A stretch of DNA of 64,000 bases from assembly GCA_949361645.1 (NCBI GenBank), contig OX442419.1:7925377-7989376 (forward strand), read 5' to 3'. The notes beneath the pieces are model-generated. The model was not told the DNA's origin and did no database searches. It saw only the letters and a program-made list of their open reading frames with translations. Shown piece after piece: positions 23,071 through 34,420 of the stretch; positions within the stretch are counted from its first letter, which is position 1, and every line of letters starts with the position of its first letter. The position numbers and the translations under genes are program-made. The stretch is from Spongilla lacustris (lineage: Eukaryota; Porifera; Demospongiae; Spongillida; Spongillidae).

Positions 23071-24050
23071 TCAGATTTTTTGCCTCAGGCAGTGCTGATA
23101 GTAATGGATAATTGGAGGCGGCAGTGCTTCTTTTTTCTGCTCTTGGCATGAAGAGTGTTCGAAACAATGATTTTGATCTATACTGACAGATTGTTCTTAA
23201 AAATTCTTTCAGGATAATAAAAAAGTTCATATATGGAATAATTTGTTGTATACATTCTTTGTAGGAAAAGAAAACTCTTTTTCAGAGCATATTCTACAAT
23301 GTAATCTTCATGTCACTAAATCAAAATTGACAAGAATGTTAGTATCCACACAGTATTGCCTACTTGTTGACATTGGGTGGAATTTTCCCTGCCTTCCACA
23401 ATTTTAGTTTTTTTGCATGATTTTCATAGAAGCACCTCTCTGGTAGGGGTTCCACTGGGTTCACTTCTGGAATTGGTTGTCCAAAATTAAACTGGGTACT
23501 AAATCTTAATTTATATGTATAAGTGTGTGCTGCTTAACTTGGAGAACCCAAAAACAATGATATAAAAGTAATGATATGAAATGAAAAATAATAATAACTA
23601 CTGGCATGTTTTTGCTTACTGTGTACTTCCTCACACAATTAGTAGAATAAGGCAAGTCACTTTGCACTCCTTTACACATGGAGACAAGTTGCTGACCCAA
23701 TACCTGCATGTGCGTTAATGTTTCAAAACCAATTGGTTTTGAAACATTAACGTTAACGGTTGTATTTTAATCATTTGGGTGCTATTTACCTTCTGAAGAG
23801 CTGTATAGTGACATCTGAAGTTGCAAGCATGGCTGTAAGCATCATATCTTGAACAGCCTTATAATTAAAATACATGTACATGTATGTGATATGTGGCCTG
23901 TTGGCATGGGATTGAATGTGTGTTAGTACAATTATTACTTGTGTGCTTTATAGCTTACCTTTGAGGAAGCCATTTTGCTAGCCAAGAACGAAGCTCAGAA
24001 CTGTCTGTCTGTGCGGTCTCTTCCCTGATGGCCTCCACTTTAGGATGCAT
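23071..24050 (-). CDS. Unrecognised five-exon gene, 157-aa product (predicted)
   Basis: Exons (minus strand) at 24050-23959, 23847-23790, 23703-23620, 23491-23364 and 23182-23071. Every intron is GT-AG, with donors such as GTAAGC, and all phases agree; the total is 158 codons including the stop. The protein begins MHPKVEAIREETAQTDSSEL and contains RYDAYSHACNFRCHYTALQK, FNFGQPIPEVNPVEPLPE and CFYENHAKKLKLWKAGKIPP. Seven Cys and several His suggest a possible metal-binding or disulfide-rich protein, but I recognise no family. If exon 4 is not spliced, the frame stops two codons later (NVNK), so the last exon is uncertain. Exon 1 overlaps, in another frame, the remains of an integrase zinc-binding motif. 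Confidence 0.45.
23713..23752. repeat. Perfect 40-bp palindrome without loop
   Basis: CGTTAATGTTTCAAAACCAA is followed directly by its exact inverse. It begins 10 bp outside exon 3 of the minus-strand gene, inside the intron. Confidence 0.95.
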
Positions 24051-24291
24051 GATACAGTTGATACTCCGAAAACGCCTTGGTTCTATCTTCTGTTAAAAGC
24101 ACCACTCTTGCATCTTCGTTCTTCCCTCCCACATACAGCAGAACATCGTCATGGCTTAGCGAGAAGTCTATCGAACGCTTTCGTATCAGCCGCTTCTCTG
24201 ACTCTGTAGCGCATAATGGGTACGTCCTGTCCTTTAGATACGACTGTACCAGTTTTTTTCTGTTTAACATATATTCCTGCACGAAGTACAA
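23990..24291 (-). pseudogene. Integrase N-terminal (H2C2 zinc) fragment, Ginger/gypsy-like
   Basis: An acceptor (CGTGCAG) precedes EYMLNRKKLVQSYLKDRTYP, then VVLLTEDRTKAFSEYQLYHAS, a stop, and SGGHQGRDRT. The H..S-GGH-G-D-T pattern is that of the first half of the integrase zinc-binding domain in Ginger1 DNA transposons and gypsy-like elements. The following CxxC half is missing and stops interrupt the frame. It lies between the two Ginger1-type ends at 9158 and 27398, which fits but does not prove common origin. Confidence 0.5.
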
Positions 24292-24478
24292 TGTTATTTC
24301 TTACTAATTAATAGTATACTGACACATGCACTGGAAAAGAAAACAATTCAGTGATACCTATTAAGTAGAACAATGAGTGCTAACTCAGTCTCAGACGTTC
24401 ATAACACAACCTACCATTCCACGGCCTACTTGTTCTCAGTCTTACGTGACGCGCATGCACGTGATTTTAAATTGGTGA

Positions 24479-24609
24479 TGTAGGCACCAATTTAGTAAAT
24501 AAGGGTTTCGGATATTATCGAATATTATACAGACCTACATTTAGCAAGTGAAATATATAAGGTCTGTATATAATATTTGACAAATGCTATGCTTAATTGG
24601 TGCCTACAA
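24479..24609. mobile_element. 131-bp MITE with TGTAGGCACCAATT ends
   Basis: Terminal inverted repeats TGTAGGCACCAATT are exact. Its flank and inner words (AAATTGGTGATGTAGG, AGACCTACATTTAGCA) also occur at 45.3 and 51.3 kb, so it belongs with those repeats. 24610-25560 downstream holds no recognisable gene. Confidence 0.6.
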
Positions 24610-25560
24610 TTCATACATAACCAATCTTGTTTATCTCATTATTTATACAGCTTGTCTGAGCGCAACATATTTTTATATGTGTACAGTACATGAGTGTGTC
24701 GCAAGCTTTCATATAGCACATATACATGTGTGTACACTGGAACATATATGGTTGGCATAGGTGGGATTTGTGCCAACATTGCTTGCGCGTCCTAATTACT
24801 AGTACTACCAGTTCAGCTACTATGACTAGATCTCCCCTATCACTGTAGTGTCTGCTAGTATCGGTCAGGTATTATCTTGATGCAACTGAACTGACTGGAG
24901 TGAATCACTGAACTCCAATCTTTCCCCCCTGTATAGGCCTATTACATTCCTGAATCATGGGCGGGATAAACTGTATGGTGTTGGGGCAAATAATGGTTTT
25001 TTATATTCGTGTACTTTATACTATAAGTGGTATAGAAGCCTTGCTATGGTATGGGCATAAAAATTGGCAATTCTATACATAGTGTTTTCACCCTCTGGAG
25101 GCATGGAAATTGAAGCGAGTAAGTTTATATTGCCGTACTGGCGCGGCGTGAGGATTGATATCGACGATTCGTAGCAGTATTATATATCAGAAGTACAGGT
25201 AAGATTAATTGCAGTGTACCCCGGTAGAGCTCTAGTCATGCATGCAGTTTGGTCAAAGCTCCTTCCTTAATTCACAATCAATGAACAGACTATGGTGAAT
25301 ACGAGTGTGTTGGTCACTTAGATTTGGCGATAACTCCCCATTGCAGCTGTGTTTTCTGGCAGTCTAAGTTTCTATACTCGGCTCTAAACTAGTTGCGCGT
25401 ATTGCGTCAGGTCATGTTGCAAACCCATATAACAAGATTTGTGTCCATCTGGTCCCATGCATGGGTACTGGTAGGATGGAAAACTGTTCTTTCAGTGCGT
25501 TTCAAAGGTGCATTCTTATTGATGCACAAATGTGTTTCTATTGGAGAAAATCAGTGTGTT

Positions 25561-25860
25561 AATTTAAGGTCAATGTATCTTGTGTGTTTGCAGTTACTCT
25601 CAGATGATATATATGTATTGCATTCACCTCTCCAAGGTGACATGTGTTCTCATAGGTAGGATTTAAGGTCAGTGTGCTTGCACTTACCCTCAGATGACAT
25701 ACACCTGTATGTATATGCACCTCTACGACAAGGATTGGCGACTTTGTGTTTCCACTGGAGGGAATCAATCTATTTAAGGTCAGTGTGTCATGTTTGTTTG
25801 CACTTACCCTCAGATGATGTATATGTAGGCACATATTTTTACTGCAAAAGGACATGCACA
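25561..25860 (+). repeat. Three ~108-bp tandem repeats
   Basis: TTTAAGGTCA(A/G)TGT and ACTCTCAGATGA or ACCCTCAGATGA recur at about 25562, 25669 and 25776. No coding signal. Confidence 0.7.
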
Positions 25861-25994
25861 CAAAGACAAGCGTGACGTCTTAAAGACATGTGAGTATATT
25901 ACAAAGAGGCGCTGCACGTACAAGACAGCAACAAGTAGCTATCTTGCTTATGCCATGTGTCTAATACACAGTGACATTAATGGATGCCGCCAAG

Positions 25995-26505
25995 CATATA
26001 TTTATCTGTAAAATTCACTTTTTGGCTGATTTTTTTTCATTTTTACAGGTACTAAATTGAGTACACTCAATATCAGGATGTCTTTTATGTTCATTTGACT
26101 ATTATCCCCCACTCATTCCTCTCTCATCCCATTTCTTTTTCTCCTCACACGAGAGTATAGAGGAAGTATGCAGTCACACTTAAAGAGTGTGCCAGGTCGA
26201 TTTAACCGCTAATTAATGACCAAGTAGTTGAGGAGCTATGTGTCCCTTTACCTCTTCTCACTTCTCTTCTCATCCCCCTTCTTTTTCATACCTCCCCCTC
26301 TCTGCAGAAAATCTCTGGGCACACCCATGAGCAGCATTATTTGTCTGTGAAGTTCACTTTTTATCATGCACACGATTGAAAAACACTTATGCATATTCTC
26401 TAAACAATAATGGCTGAAGTGTACTAGTTTTATTTTCTTTTTTACAGGTACGAAATTGAGATTTATCCAGTACCCTCATCTCTCTTATGTTCAGTTGACT
26501 ATTAT
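25995..26505 (+). repeat. Pair of diverged direct repeats (~120 bp)
   Basis: The run TTCACTTTTTGGC...TTTTTACAGGTACTAAATTGAG at about 26010-26105 is repeated at about 26350-26505 (TTCACTTTTTATC...TACAGGTACGAAATTGAG). The tract between them is pyrimidine-rich. 26506-26966 holds nothing recognised. Confidence 0.55.
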
Positions 26506-26966
26506 GATATAGATATTATAATTATTCCATTTTACACTAAATAATGCATGCATACACAAACTGAAGTAAGTATTAGCACAACGTAACACAGTTCTAATAA
26601 GTCTATCCATGGGCCAACTCCCTTCCCATGATGGCCCTTGCCACTGATCTCACCAGTGACAAGTTCAGGTGGCCATAAATTTCTGCGACCATCTTTGGTT
26701 TGGGACTTGACTGGCTAACAGCAAGCAGGGATGCCAAGCGGGAAAATACATACTGTGCTTCGTTTTTGATTTCTCTTAATCTTTATTAAATTTATTCTAC
26801 TTTGATTTCACATAAAGATATGAAATTAAATTGGGTTGCAAACATAATATAACTAAATAATGAAACCAAATAGAAAATGCACACACATGCAGAGAAGACT
26901 GCCTAGACGATTAAAATAAAAAATAAAACACTACTACAATAAAAAAGCGAGAAGCTGTGCTGAAAC

Positions 26967-27045
26967 TCATTCTGGCAGGTATGGAAGCCCAGCTCCATCT
27001 TCAATCTCCATCCTTCTCCTCCGTTTCGCTCTACTAGTTGACGAC
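26967..27045 (-). other. Candidate terminal exon, unrecognised
   Basis: After an acceptor (GATCGCATGCAG) the frame reads SSTSRAKRRRRMEIEDGAG then LPYLPE and TGA: a basic cluster followed by an acidic tail. Upstream exons were not found; 27031-27180 contains a short duplication of GTTGACGACCTGC. Confidence 0.3.
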
Positions 27046-27217
27046 CTGCATGCGATCATTTTTGAACCAAATGGGAACATATATAAATAGTAACAATTTT
27101 ATTATACAGAAGCTGCATATATAGTTGACGACCTGCGATCCGCATTGGCGTTTGCTTTTCGAACCAAATGTGCCAGACCTTACGTGAGTGGAATATACAT
27201 ATGCATGCATATGCATG

Positions 27218-27398
27218 TATTTAAAACCAGGGAATAAGGTCCGGGGGGGGGGGGACTCAATCCCCTAGGGAATTGAGTCCGGTTAATTGGTTTTGTACAA
27301 CCAGGGAACTCGGTCCGGGGGACCGTATTCCCTAGGGAGTTGGGTCCGGGGGGGGACCATATTCCCTAAAATTGGGCCGGACCGTATACCCTATGACA
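27218..27398 (-). repeat. Ginger1-type terminal repeat, right orientation, followed by CCGG
   Basis: Ends GGACCGTATACCCTATGACA with CCGG at 27399-27402; read on the minus strand its first 35 bases match the end at 9158. The subterminal AGGGAAT-GGTCC words are repeated four or more times with a 12-G run. Confidence 0.65.
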
Positions 27399-27402
27399 CC
27401 GG

Positions 27403-27499
27403 CAGCTCAAGTATATTCCGTCTCTCACAAAAGTTTAAAAGTTGCTTCAGCACGACAAAGCCATGAAACTCTTACACTTAGCTCTTGCATGGTGAAACT

Positions 27500-27531
<32 letters not shown>

Positions 27532-28349
27532 GATCTTTCTGGCACTGAATTTGTTGCATGCATCTCAGGATGTTCCTTCAAAATTAGTGATATACTTGGA
27601 TTCAGCTGTTTCAAATTAAATGGAATGGAAACGAGGGACGTACTTTGGATACTTGGAAGTGCTTTCAACCTACTTCCCTTGTTCCCAGTCCAGTTGTGTC
27701 TGGCTAGCAAGACTACTTCAAGATGGCCGCATAAAAGTGTGCACTACTTCTCATGATTAATAACTAATAAACATAATGCTAGTGTAGTATGCAGCTACAC
27801 AGTGTTTACTGTTGCACCTTACTTTAGTATTTGAATCCTGAACAAGAAGTGAATTTAATTTGTTTGCATACACATGTACAAATAAAGTAGTTATATATTG
27901 CATGCATGATACATCGAGGGGGCGTGGTTCTGACCTGACAGGCCAGGGGCACGGCCTGACAAGTCAGGCCGGCTGGCCTTCGGCAACCCTGTACAGTACA
28001 TGTATATCCAAAAGCCGCCGAATAGCGCTTTAGCACACTAAATGATCCGCTGAGTATGTTGTGAATACCGATAAGCGATCTGGTATTTGCCAGCAGTGCA
28101 GCTTAAAAATACTGTGGGTACAATCTGCTGATGGAAGTTCTGTAAACTTCTGAAACTGTATCTATGCCAAGGATAATTTTAGAGCCACTTATACAATTAA
28201 TATGTTGAATGAATCAATTGGCACACCTTGCATTGAATTGGAAAGGTGTATGTAAAGCATGCTGTATTTACACTTGTCCCCACAAAGCTTGCGGGCGCCA
28301 AAGTGTGGAGTAGTAACTAAAATGCGCTTTTCAGCTGGAGGACGACTAG
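27403..28349. other. Non-coding stretch with 29-bp C run
   Basis: A C run of 29 bp spans 27502-27530. A GGCAACCCTG-ended GC-rich fragment occurs near 27915-27987. A minus-strand open frame (27710-27447) crosses the run and is not convincing. Confidence 0.5.
27502..27530 (+). repeat. Poly-C tract (29 bp)
   Basis: Uninterrupted C run, not inside a recognised MITE. Confidence 0.95.
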
Positions 28350-29366
28350 CAGGGCTGCCGCGATATGGTCTTTAGCCGATATCACCTATATCGCGATATA
28401 TCGCGATATGAGTAAAATATCGCGATATTGTATCGCGATATTTTTAAATATATTCATCGAGCAATTATTTATTAATAACCACACAATTTTCATGCAAGTT
28501 GAAGCTCAGTTGTTGTGGTGGCGATTCAAGAACAAGCACATAAAATGCTATAGGGCGCGGGAGGGGGAGGCTGGCCCGGGGGGTGGGGCGGGGGCGGGCG
28601 AAAAGACACTGTACGTTGGTATATATACTGGTATGCATGATCATGATTAGAGTACTAGTGTTGCCAAAATGGTGTAAGGAAGTATCTAGCTATCTTAACC
28701 TCGACTGTACCTTTCGAAAGGGCTTGCTCCACGGCATGAGTTATACACAAGAAAAGAAATCATGCATGAAGTCACTTACTCGACCGGCTGGATAAATACA
28801 TTTTTTGTGGCATAATATCACATGCAGGAAAATAATTTAAGAGAGGATTAAATCACTGCGTGATTGAACATCAATTACATGCTTTCCGATCACATAAGAG
28901 ATTTTATGGTCGTGTTGTAATTTTGCCACTATACAAGTAGCCCCGTGCATCTTCCTCATCGAAAAAAGACTCGTGTTTAACGATATTATCTCCATAACCG
29001 TGAACTCTTCCGTGACAATATTTCAGGAAATAATACATGTATAATATGGTGAAAAGGAGGTACTTATTACAAGCGTTCGCGGTTACACGTTTATTTTTAT
29101 TTCGATGGGGGCGGATAATTTACAGTATTATATATGTACGCAGCACCGCAGCGCAATTCGAATGGATGTGTGTGGCCCAACACAAGTTGCATCTGCTGAA
29201 TGACTTGTATTTCCGTCTTTCTCCGTCTATTCTTCCGTCTATCTCCGTATATCCATGTACGTTTGTATCGCGATATGACCAAAAAAATATCGCGATATAT
29301 CGCATATCGCGATAAATACAAAATATCGCGATACATCGCATATCGCGATATATCGCGGCAGCCCTG
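28350..29366. mobile_element. hAT element, 1017 bp, 8-bp TSD ACGACTAG
   Basis: Ends CAGGGCTGCCGCGATAT and exact inverse ATATCGCGGCAGCCCTG, flanked by identical ACGACTAG at 28342-28349 and 29367-29374. Both subterminal regions are packed with the palindrome ATATCGCGATAT. 8-bp duplications and CAGGG tips are hAT hallmarks. The interior has no transposase, so it is non-autonomous. Confidence 0.9.
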
Positions 29367-29374
29367 ACGACTAG

Positions 29375-31504
29375 CAGTCAACGGAATCCAACTAGGAACC
29401 GGCACAACAATTCAACTGAGGTTGCAGTGGCTGATCCAAGGTTGAAACACTGGTTACTTGAGGTGCAGACGCCTTCAGGTAATATGCTATGATTGAAGCC
29501 GGTGCTTGCTTCTTTATTTTAGATAATACCCCCCCCCCCCCCCCCCCTCCCCCCACTGAAAAAAATGTCTTGTGTTTAAACGAGCACATCTTTGTAATCG
29601 TTAACGTTTCCGACATCCTGTTTAGCATTTCAGGAAGAAGAAAAAACGGGTACTCCAACAGGGTTTTAAAGAACGGCACACAGCTGCGTTCATGATTACG
29701 AAGATGCGCTCGTTTGAACACGAGACATTTTATTCCCAGTGGGGGCAGAGGGGACTTTACGGTAATAATCTTGTATAGTGATGTTAATAATATTAACAGA
29801 AGTGAATTGAATAACGTAGTATACCTAGCTCGCTACGAAGGGAAATTACGAGCGTACTCACTATTTGAGTTAATTTCATTTTAATTATATTCATTTTTGT
29901 ATCGGAGGGGGGTGCCTTAGCCCCCTGAGCCCCCCCCCCCCCCCCCCCCCCCCCAAATACGCAACTGACGGGGCTGAGAATTTGACCTCGGGAGTGGCCA
30001 CGAAAAGGGTGGATTGCTCCACACGAACTAGGCCATACAAGAGGGACATTGCTCCGAAGCTGTCTCTGAAGACCACGTGGTTTTCACAACAAAACCACTG
30101 ACTAGACTTGGGACATCTAATTGTGTGAGATGATAGACAGCTTCAGTCACTTAAGTGTGTACGTGTAGCTATTGTAGTGTTATTTATACATTATACACAC
30201 TTTTATACATACATTTAAGTATACATGTGTATTATTAAGTTGAAAGTTGTTATTGTATTACTATAATTCCGCAGCTGGGTGTTAGACAAACGACCACATT
30301 ATTCCAATTAAACGTGAAATATTACCATGGGAATGCTTTTAAAATAGCTCCCCCATATTACGTGATGATTACGTATATCAGTTACATGCATGTCTGATAC
30401 TTGCAGATGTTCTTCCAGGAAATTTTAATTGGTGTATTTTTCGCTCTTTAAAACCGTTCCTATCCCGAGTTATTCTTACCCAGGAAAAAACTGTCGGAGG
30501 ACAAAAATTGATCTGGGAATGAGAACAGTACGAGCTTTTTTGGTTCTCTTAAAGTAAAGACTAAAAGGATCTGGCAACTTGAGAAAAATGTTAAAATGAT
30601 CGTCTTTCCATCTGGTTGATATCAACAAAGAGCTAAACTATCCGTTTCTCGCGCTCGTTACGCGAGTTATACGAGGGTCATGACATCATGATACCGCACA
30701 AATTCTATATGGAGAGTTACTGCATGTATTGGAACATCAAGGGGGCGTGGTCTGGACGGATCTCCGGCCTGACAGGCCGGCTGGCTTTTGGCAACCCTGA
30801 TTTGCTATTTAAAGCCGTTAAGCCGTTAGAAATGTGGAAGAGGGAGAAGAATAGGGAGAAAATGTAGTCACCAACGTTGGAGTTATAATTATCCGTTCAA
30901 CAAGTTGCACCTACCAGAAAACAAAGATTGCCACTAATCAACTATACATGTATATTGTGCAGCATTCACAACTGATCATGATGGCACCTAATAGTGATTG
31001 CCACTGTGTGCCTGAGCTGACCTCTTACCTAGCTTTCCTAATAATTCAAACTCCTGGCAAATTCACTGTTATATGCATGTGTGTCTATGAACTATTTAAA
31101 AAAATAAGTTCACTATGAGTGTGAGTCAATTCTTTCTAATAACTTCATTCTTTAATTGCCATGCTCCTCGTTGCGTGACTGGGGACTGTATATTCTTTCA
31201 CTTTAAGTAAAGTACATATGCATCCAGTCACTATATGTATATATACACTGCAATCACATTTTAGCAGGCTGTGCATGCAATTTCAGATGACAGGGTACAA
31301 GGCAATGGCAGGGTATATTTAGCTCAGTTTGGAATAACAAGCATTAACAATAGTTTCAATTCAGTAATAAATGGAAATCATTCGTTTAAAGAAAAAAAGC
31401 TTCATTTGAGCATGAGCATTTGTTTTCAAGGACATATAAGTTTCTTTTATTAACAGAACACTAGTCCATCACAATGTACATAACACTCTGACCTTAAAGA
31501 AATG
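29375..31504. other. Stretch without recognisable gene; two C runs
   Basis: C runs at 29529-29547 and 29930-29954 (25 bp). A GGCAACCCTG-ended fragment lies near 30740-30800. No exon with matching domain or phase was found. Confidence 0.5.
29930..29954 (+). repeat. Poly-C tract (25 bp)
   Basis: C run following GGGGGGTGCCTTAGCCCCCTGAG, a G/C palindrome like those at hAT-type MITE ends. Confidence 0.9.
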
Positions 31505-34388
31505 TTACTTTTTCAAATAAGGCTTGAGTTTCATTGCCTTGCAAATCTTGTTGCACTTATGTGAAGTGAAGAATGTGTCCACCCCGGGTGATTTCATATC
31601 AGTGCTACCATAATATAAATCTTCAGTGCACGAGTGGATGGATGGATCAGTGAGCAAAGCTCCCTTCTCGGTCATCACTCCCTGAAGATCACACACCAAG
31701 ATTTTATGCTTTGACTTTTGCCAGCTGTAGTGGCTGAATGCCTGAAGTGCATCACTGATCCTTGATGGTGCTTTGAAGACATAGCCCCCATTGTTGTTGA
31801 ACTTATTGAAGTCACCATGTATGTATGGTTCAACAAAAAAAACACCTCCATTTTGATTCAGGGTCACGAGGGTCAGGGTTAGGGTTAGCATCAGGAGGGT
31901 CAGGGCTAGGGTTAGGGTTAGGATCCGGCATTTTGGTGAGAAATAATGAAGGAGAAACAAATTCTAGATTTTCTACATCAGGAGGTTTTTCATCATTGAA
32001 CATTGCAGCATACTGCATTGCAGTAATGTGAGCATGATAAATCTCCAGATATCGCTTCAATTCAAATTGGTCTTTATTTTCCTTGAGTACAATGTGTGCT
32101 TTAGTATCAACTATGATACCATGATAAGCAAGTCGGCATTGTCCTTCAGCAAAAGAATCAGGACAGCGCTTGATATTAGTAATCAAGCAAGGAAAGATAA
32201 GGTTAATTTCTTTTTCAGTAACATTTGGTTTGAATGGTGGTGTTATAAGTCCCCTCTCTTTCACAGACATCTCCAATTTTGGCATGCCACTTTTTATTGG
32301 TAGGCAGGTTAAAGCTTTGGAAATACTTTCTTGTAATGAATCAAATACTAACTTTTCCACCAGTTTAAGGTCAGTAGCATCAAGCTGGGTTATGTAGGTT
32401 TTTCCACCACCAAGATGGCATAAAATGTCGTTAAATTGTGCTATCATTTTTGTTGTGTCTGTTTTTTTTGATATAGCCAAAATAATACTGTATTTTTGTC
32501 TGTACAGCTGATTTAAAAGATCATTGATGCTTAAACTTCTATCAGGATACTTATCTCCAATAAAGGAGTCATGATACTGAGTTCCATGGCATGGGGCATC
32601 AGCAATGTGTATCAGTACCTGTATAGGTGAGAAATAAATGATGATAGTATGAGGAGTAAAAATGGTAAGCCTGCATGCATCTAGCAGGATTTTAGGAGAT
32701 ATATCCTACTCCTTCTCTGCTCAGAATTGAAAGGGCAGATTAGGATACAACTAACTAACTACATGTATACATGTATGTGAACTTCTTGCCTTAGTTCCAT
32801 GACCCCAGCTCAGATTCTCGATAGCAACCTTTAAGCCACTTGAAATGTCCTCTGCAGTATCTCCACCACGACCATCTGGAATATCAATCTCTTCCAGAAA
32901 GGAAGAAAACATCTCCGCATTTCTATTTTTTTAAAGTATAGCAGCATGTGAGTGCTTATATTCTGGCTGATGGGCACATGAAAATCAGTAGAAATAGAAT
33001 CATGACTGATGTTAGAGTGGACAGGTTTTTGATAATATTTTACATCTTGGCATTCATACAACTGAGAATAATCTCATTTCAAAAGTTTTATTAACAATGC
33101 CATTCCAATAATCTTTAGTGTGCATAATTCAACTTGCAGAGACTGATGTTGTATGGGGTGTTATGGTTAGGCAATCTTTGCCCATTTGAAGATTCAAAAC
33201 TGATGGGTGCACACCACCTTATTCTCGTCCCCCTACATACACTCCATTACTAGCATCACTTATAAATCTTTACCAAGCATCTTAACTTCGTTTGCAATGA
33301 TTTTATCAAGCTATGCACATTACTGACTCCTTCAAGTATGAAATGCAGCATGAAATGTGATCATTTTACAAATATTGCAAAACAAGAACTTGCAGTGTAA
33401 TATAATTATCTCGAGTACTCTAGCTAAAAGTGGAATTTGCCCTCATTACAATCACATGCTAAACTTTACTTAGTGTATGGGTGCATTGTGTCAGACAGTA
33501 TAACATCTTACTCTGTGAAGTCAAGGAAGCTTGTTTGTGACTCTTTAGGTTGATCAAAGTCTGTGTAGCGTACAAAGGAAAAAGAAAATTTAGCATGTGT
33601 GTGTGTCTTAAGCAAACACTCTTTCCAGTTGAGGATATTATCTTTGATCTTTGTAATCCATGGCAACATAGAACCAGTACAGTCAAGAAGAAAGCAAACT
33701 TTTACCTGCACATGCAATAAATAACACATGTTAAATTTCACTTGTACATGTGTTTGGCATACATGTATTAGTTTTTGTTAACGTTATAGAATTTTTAATT
33801 TCTCAGTAGACACCATACAGGGCCGTAGATAACTTTTATACTTTGGGGGGGCACAATCATATATATTGTGATCAGTCTAAATTCAGTCTAATTAATTCAT
33901 ATCTAATATTCGTCACTGTATCGGCATGCCCTGTACGTATAATCCTACATGTAAACACAATTCTTCACAACTTGATTTGAACCATGCGTGCGCGCGATAT
34001 CATACACCGCTCATTATGGAAAAATCTCTGCGACTGGAATTGCGATCGCTACTACGATTGTCGATTGCACTTTTTAAAAAGTAATAGAAATTTTTGGGGG
34101 GCACGTGCCCCCCCAAGCTCCCCCTTATCTACGGCCTTGCCATAAATATGCTTTGTTCTGTATATCTTTAAATGACACATGTATACATTTAGAAATGTGC
34201 ATTGTGTCATTACTATAAGTCAGGTACAGAAACCTCAAACCTCAATTATTGTAGCCTTTATCTCTAACTGTTAATAATATGCTGTGAATCTGTTGGCCCT
34301 TAGGCAATGCTTAAGTTGAAAACTTTCTTGGCAGGAGACAATATCACTGCTCAGTAGCGGATCCAGGGGGGGGCTAGGGGGGGCTATA

Positions 34389-34420
<32 letters not shown>

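Noticed and set aside
27447..27756. Poly-Pro or poly-Gly proteins across G/C runs (also near 7.7, 9.2, 29.5, 49.6 and 56.2 kb)
   Set aside because: Homopolymer runs make long open frames by chance; those that lie in MITEs have no conserved coding.
31862..31925. True telomere or chromosome end
   Set aside because: Only a few degenerate hexamers inside a coding exon with unique sequence on both sides.
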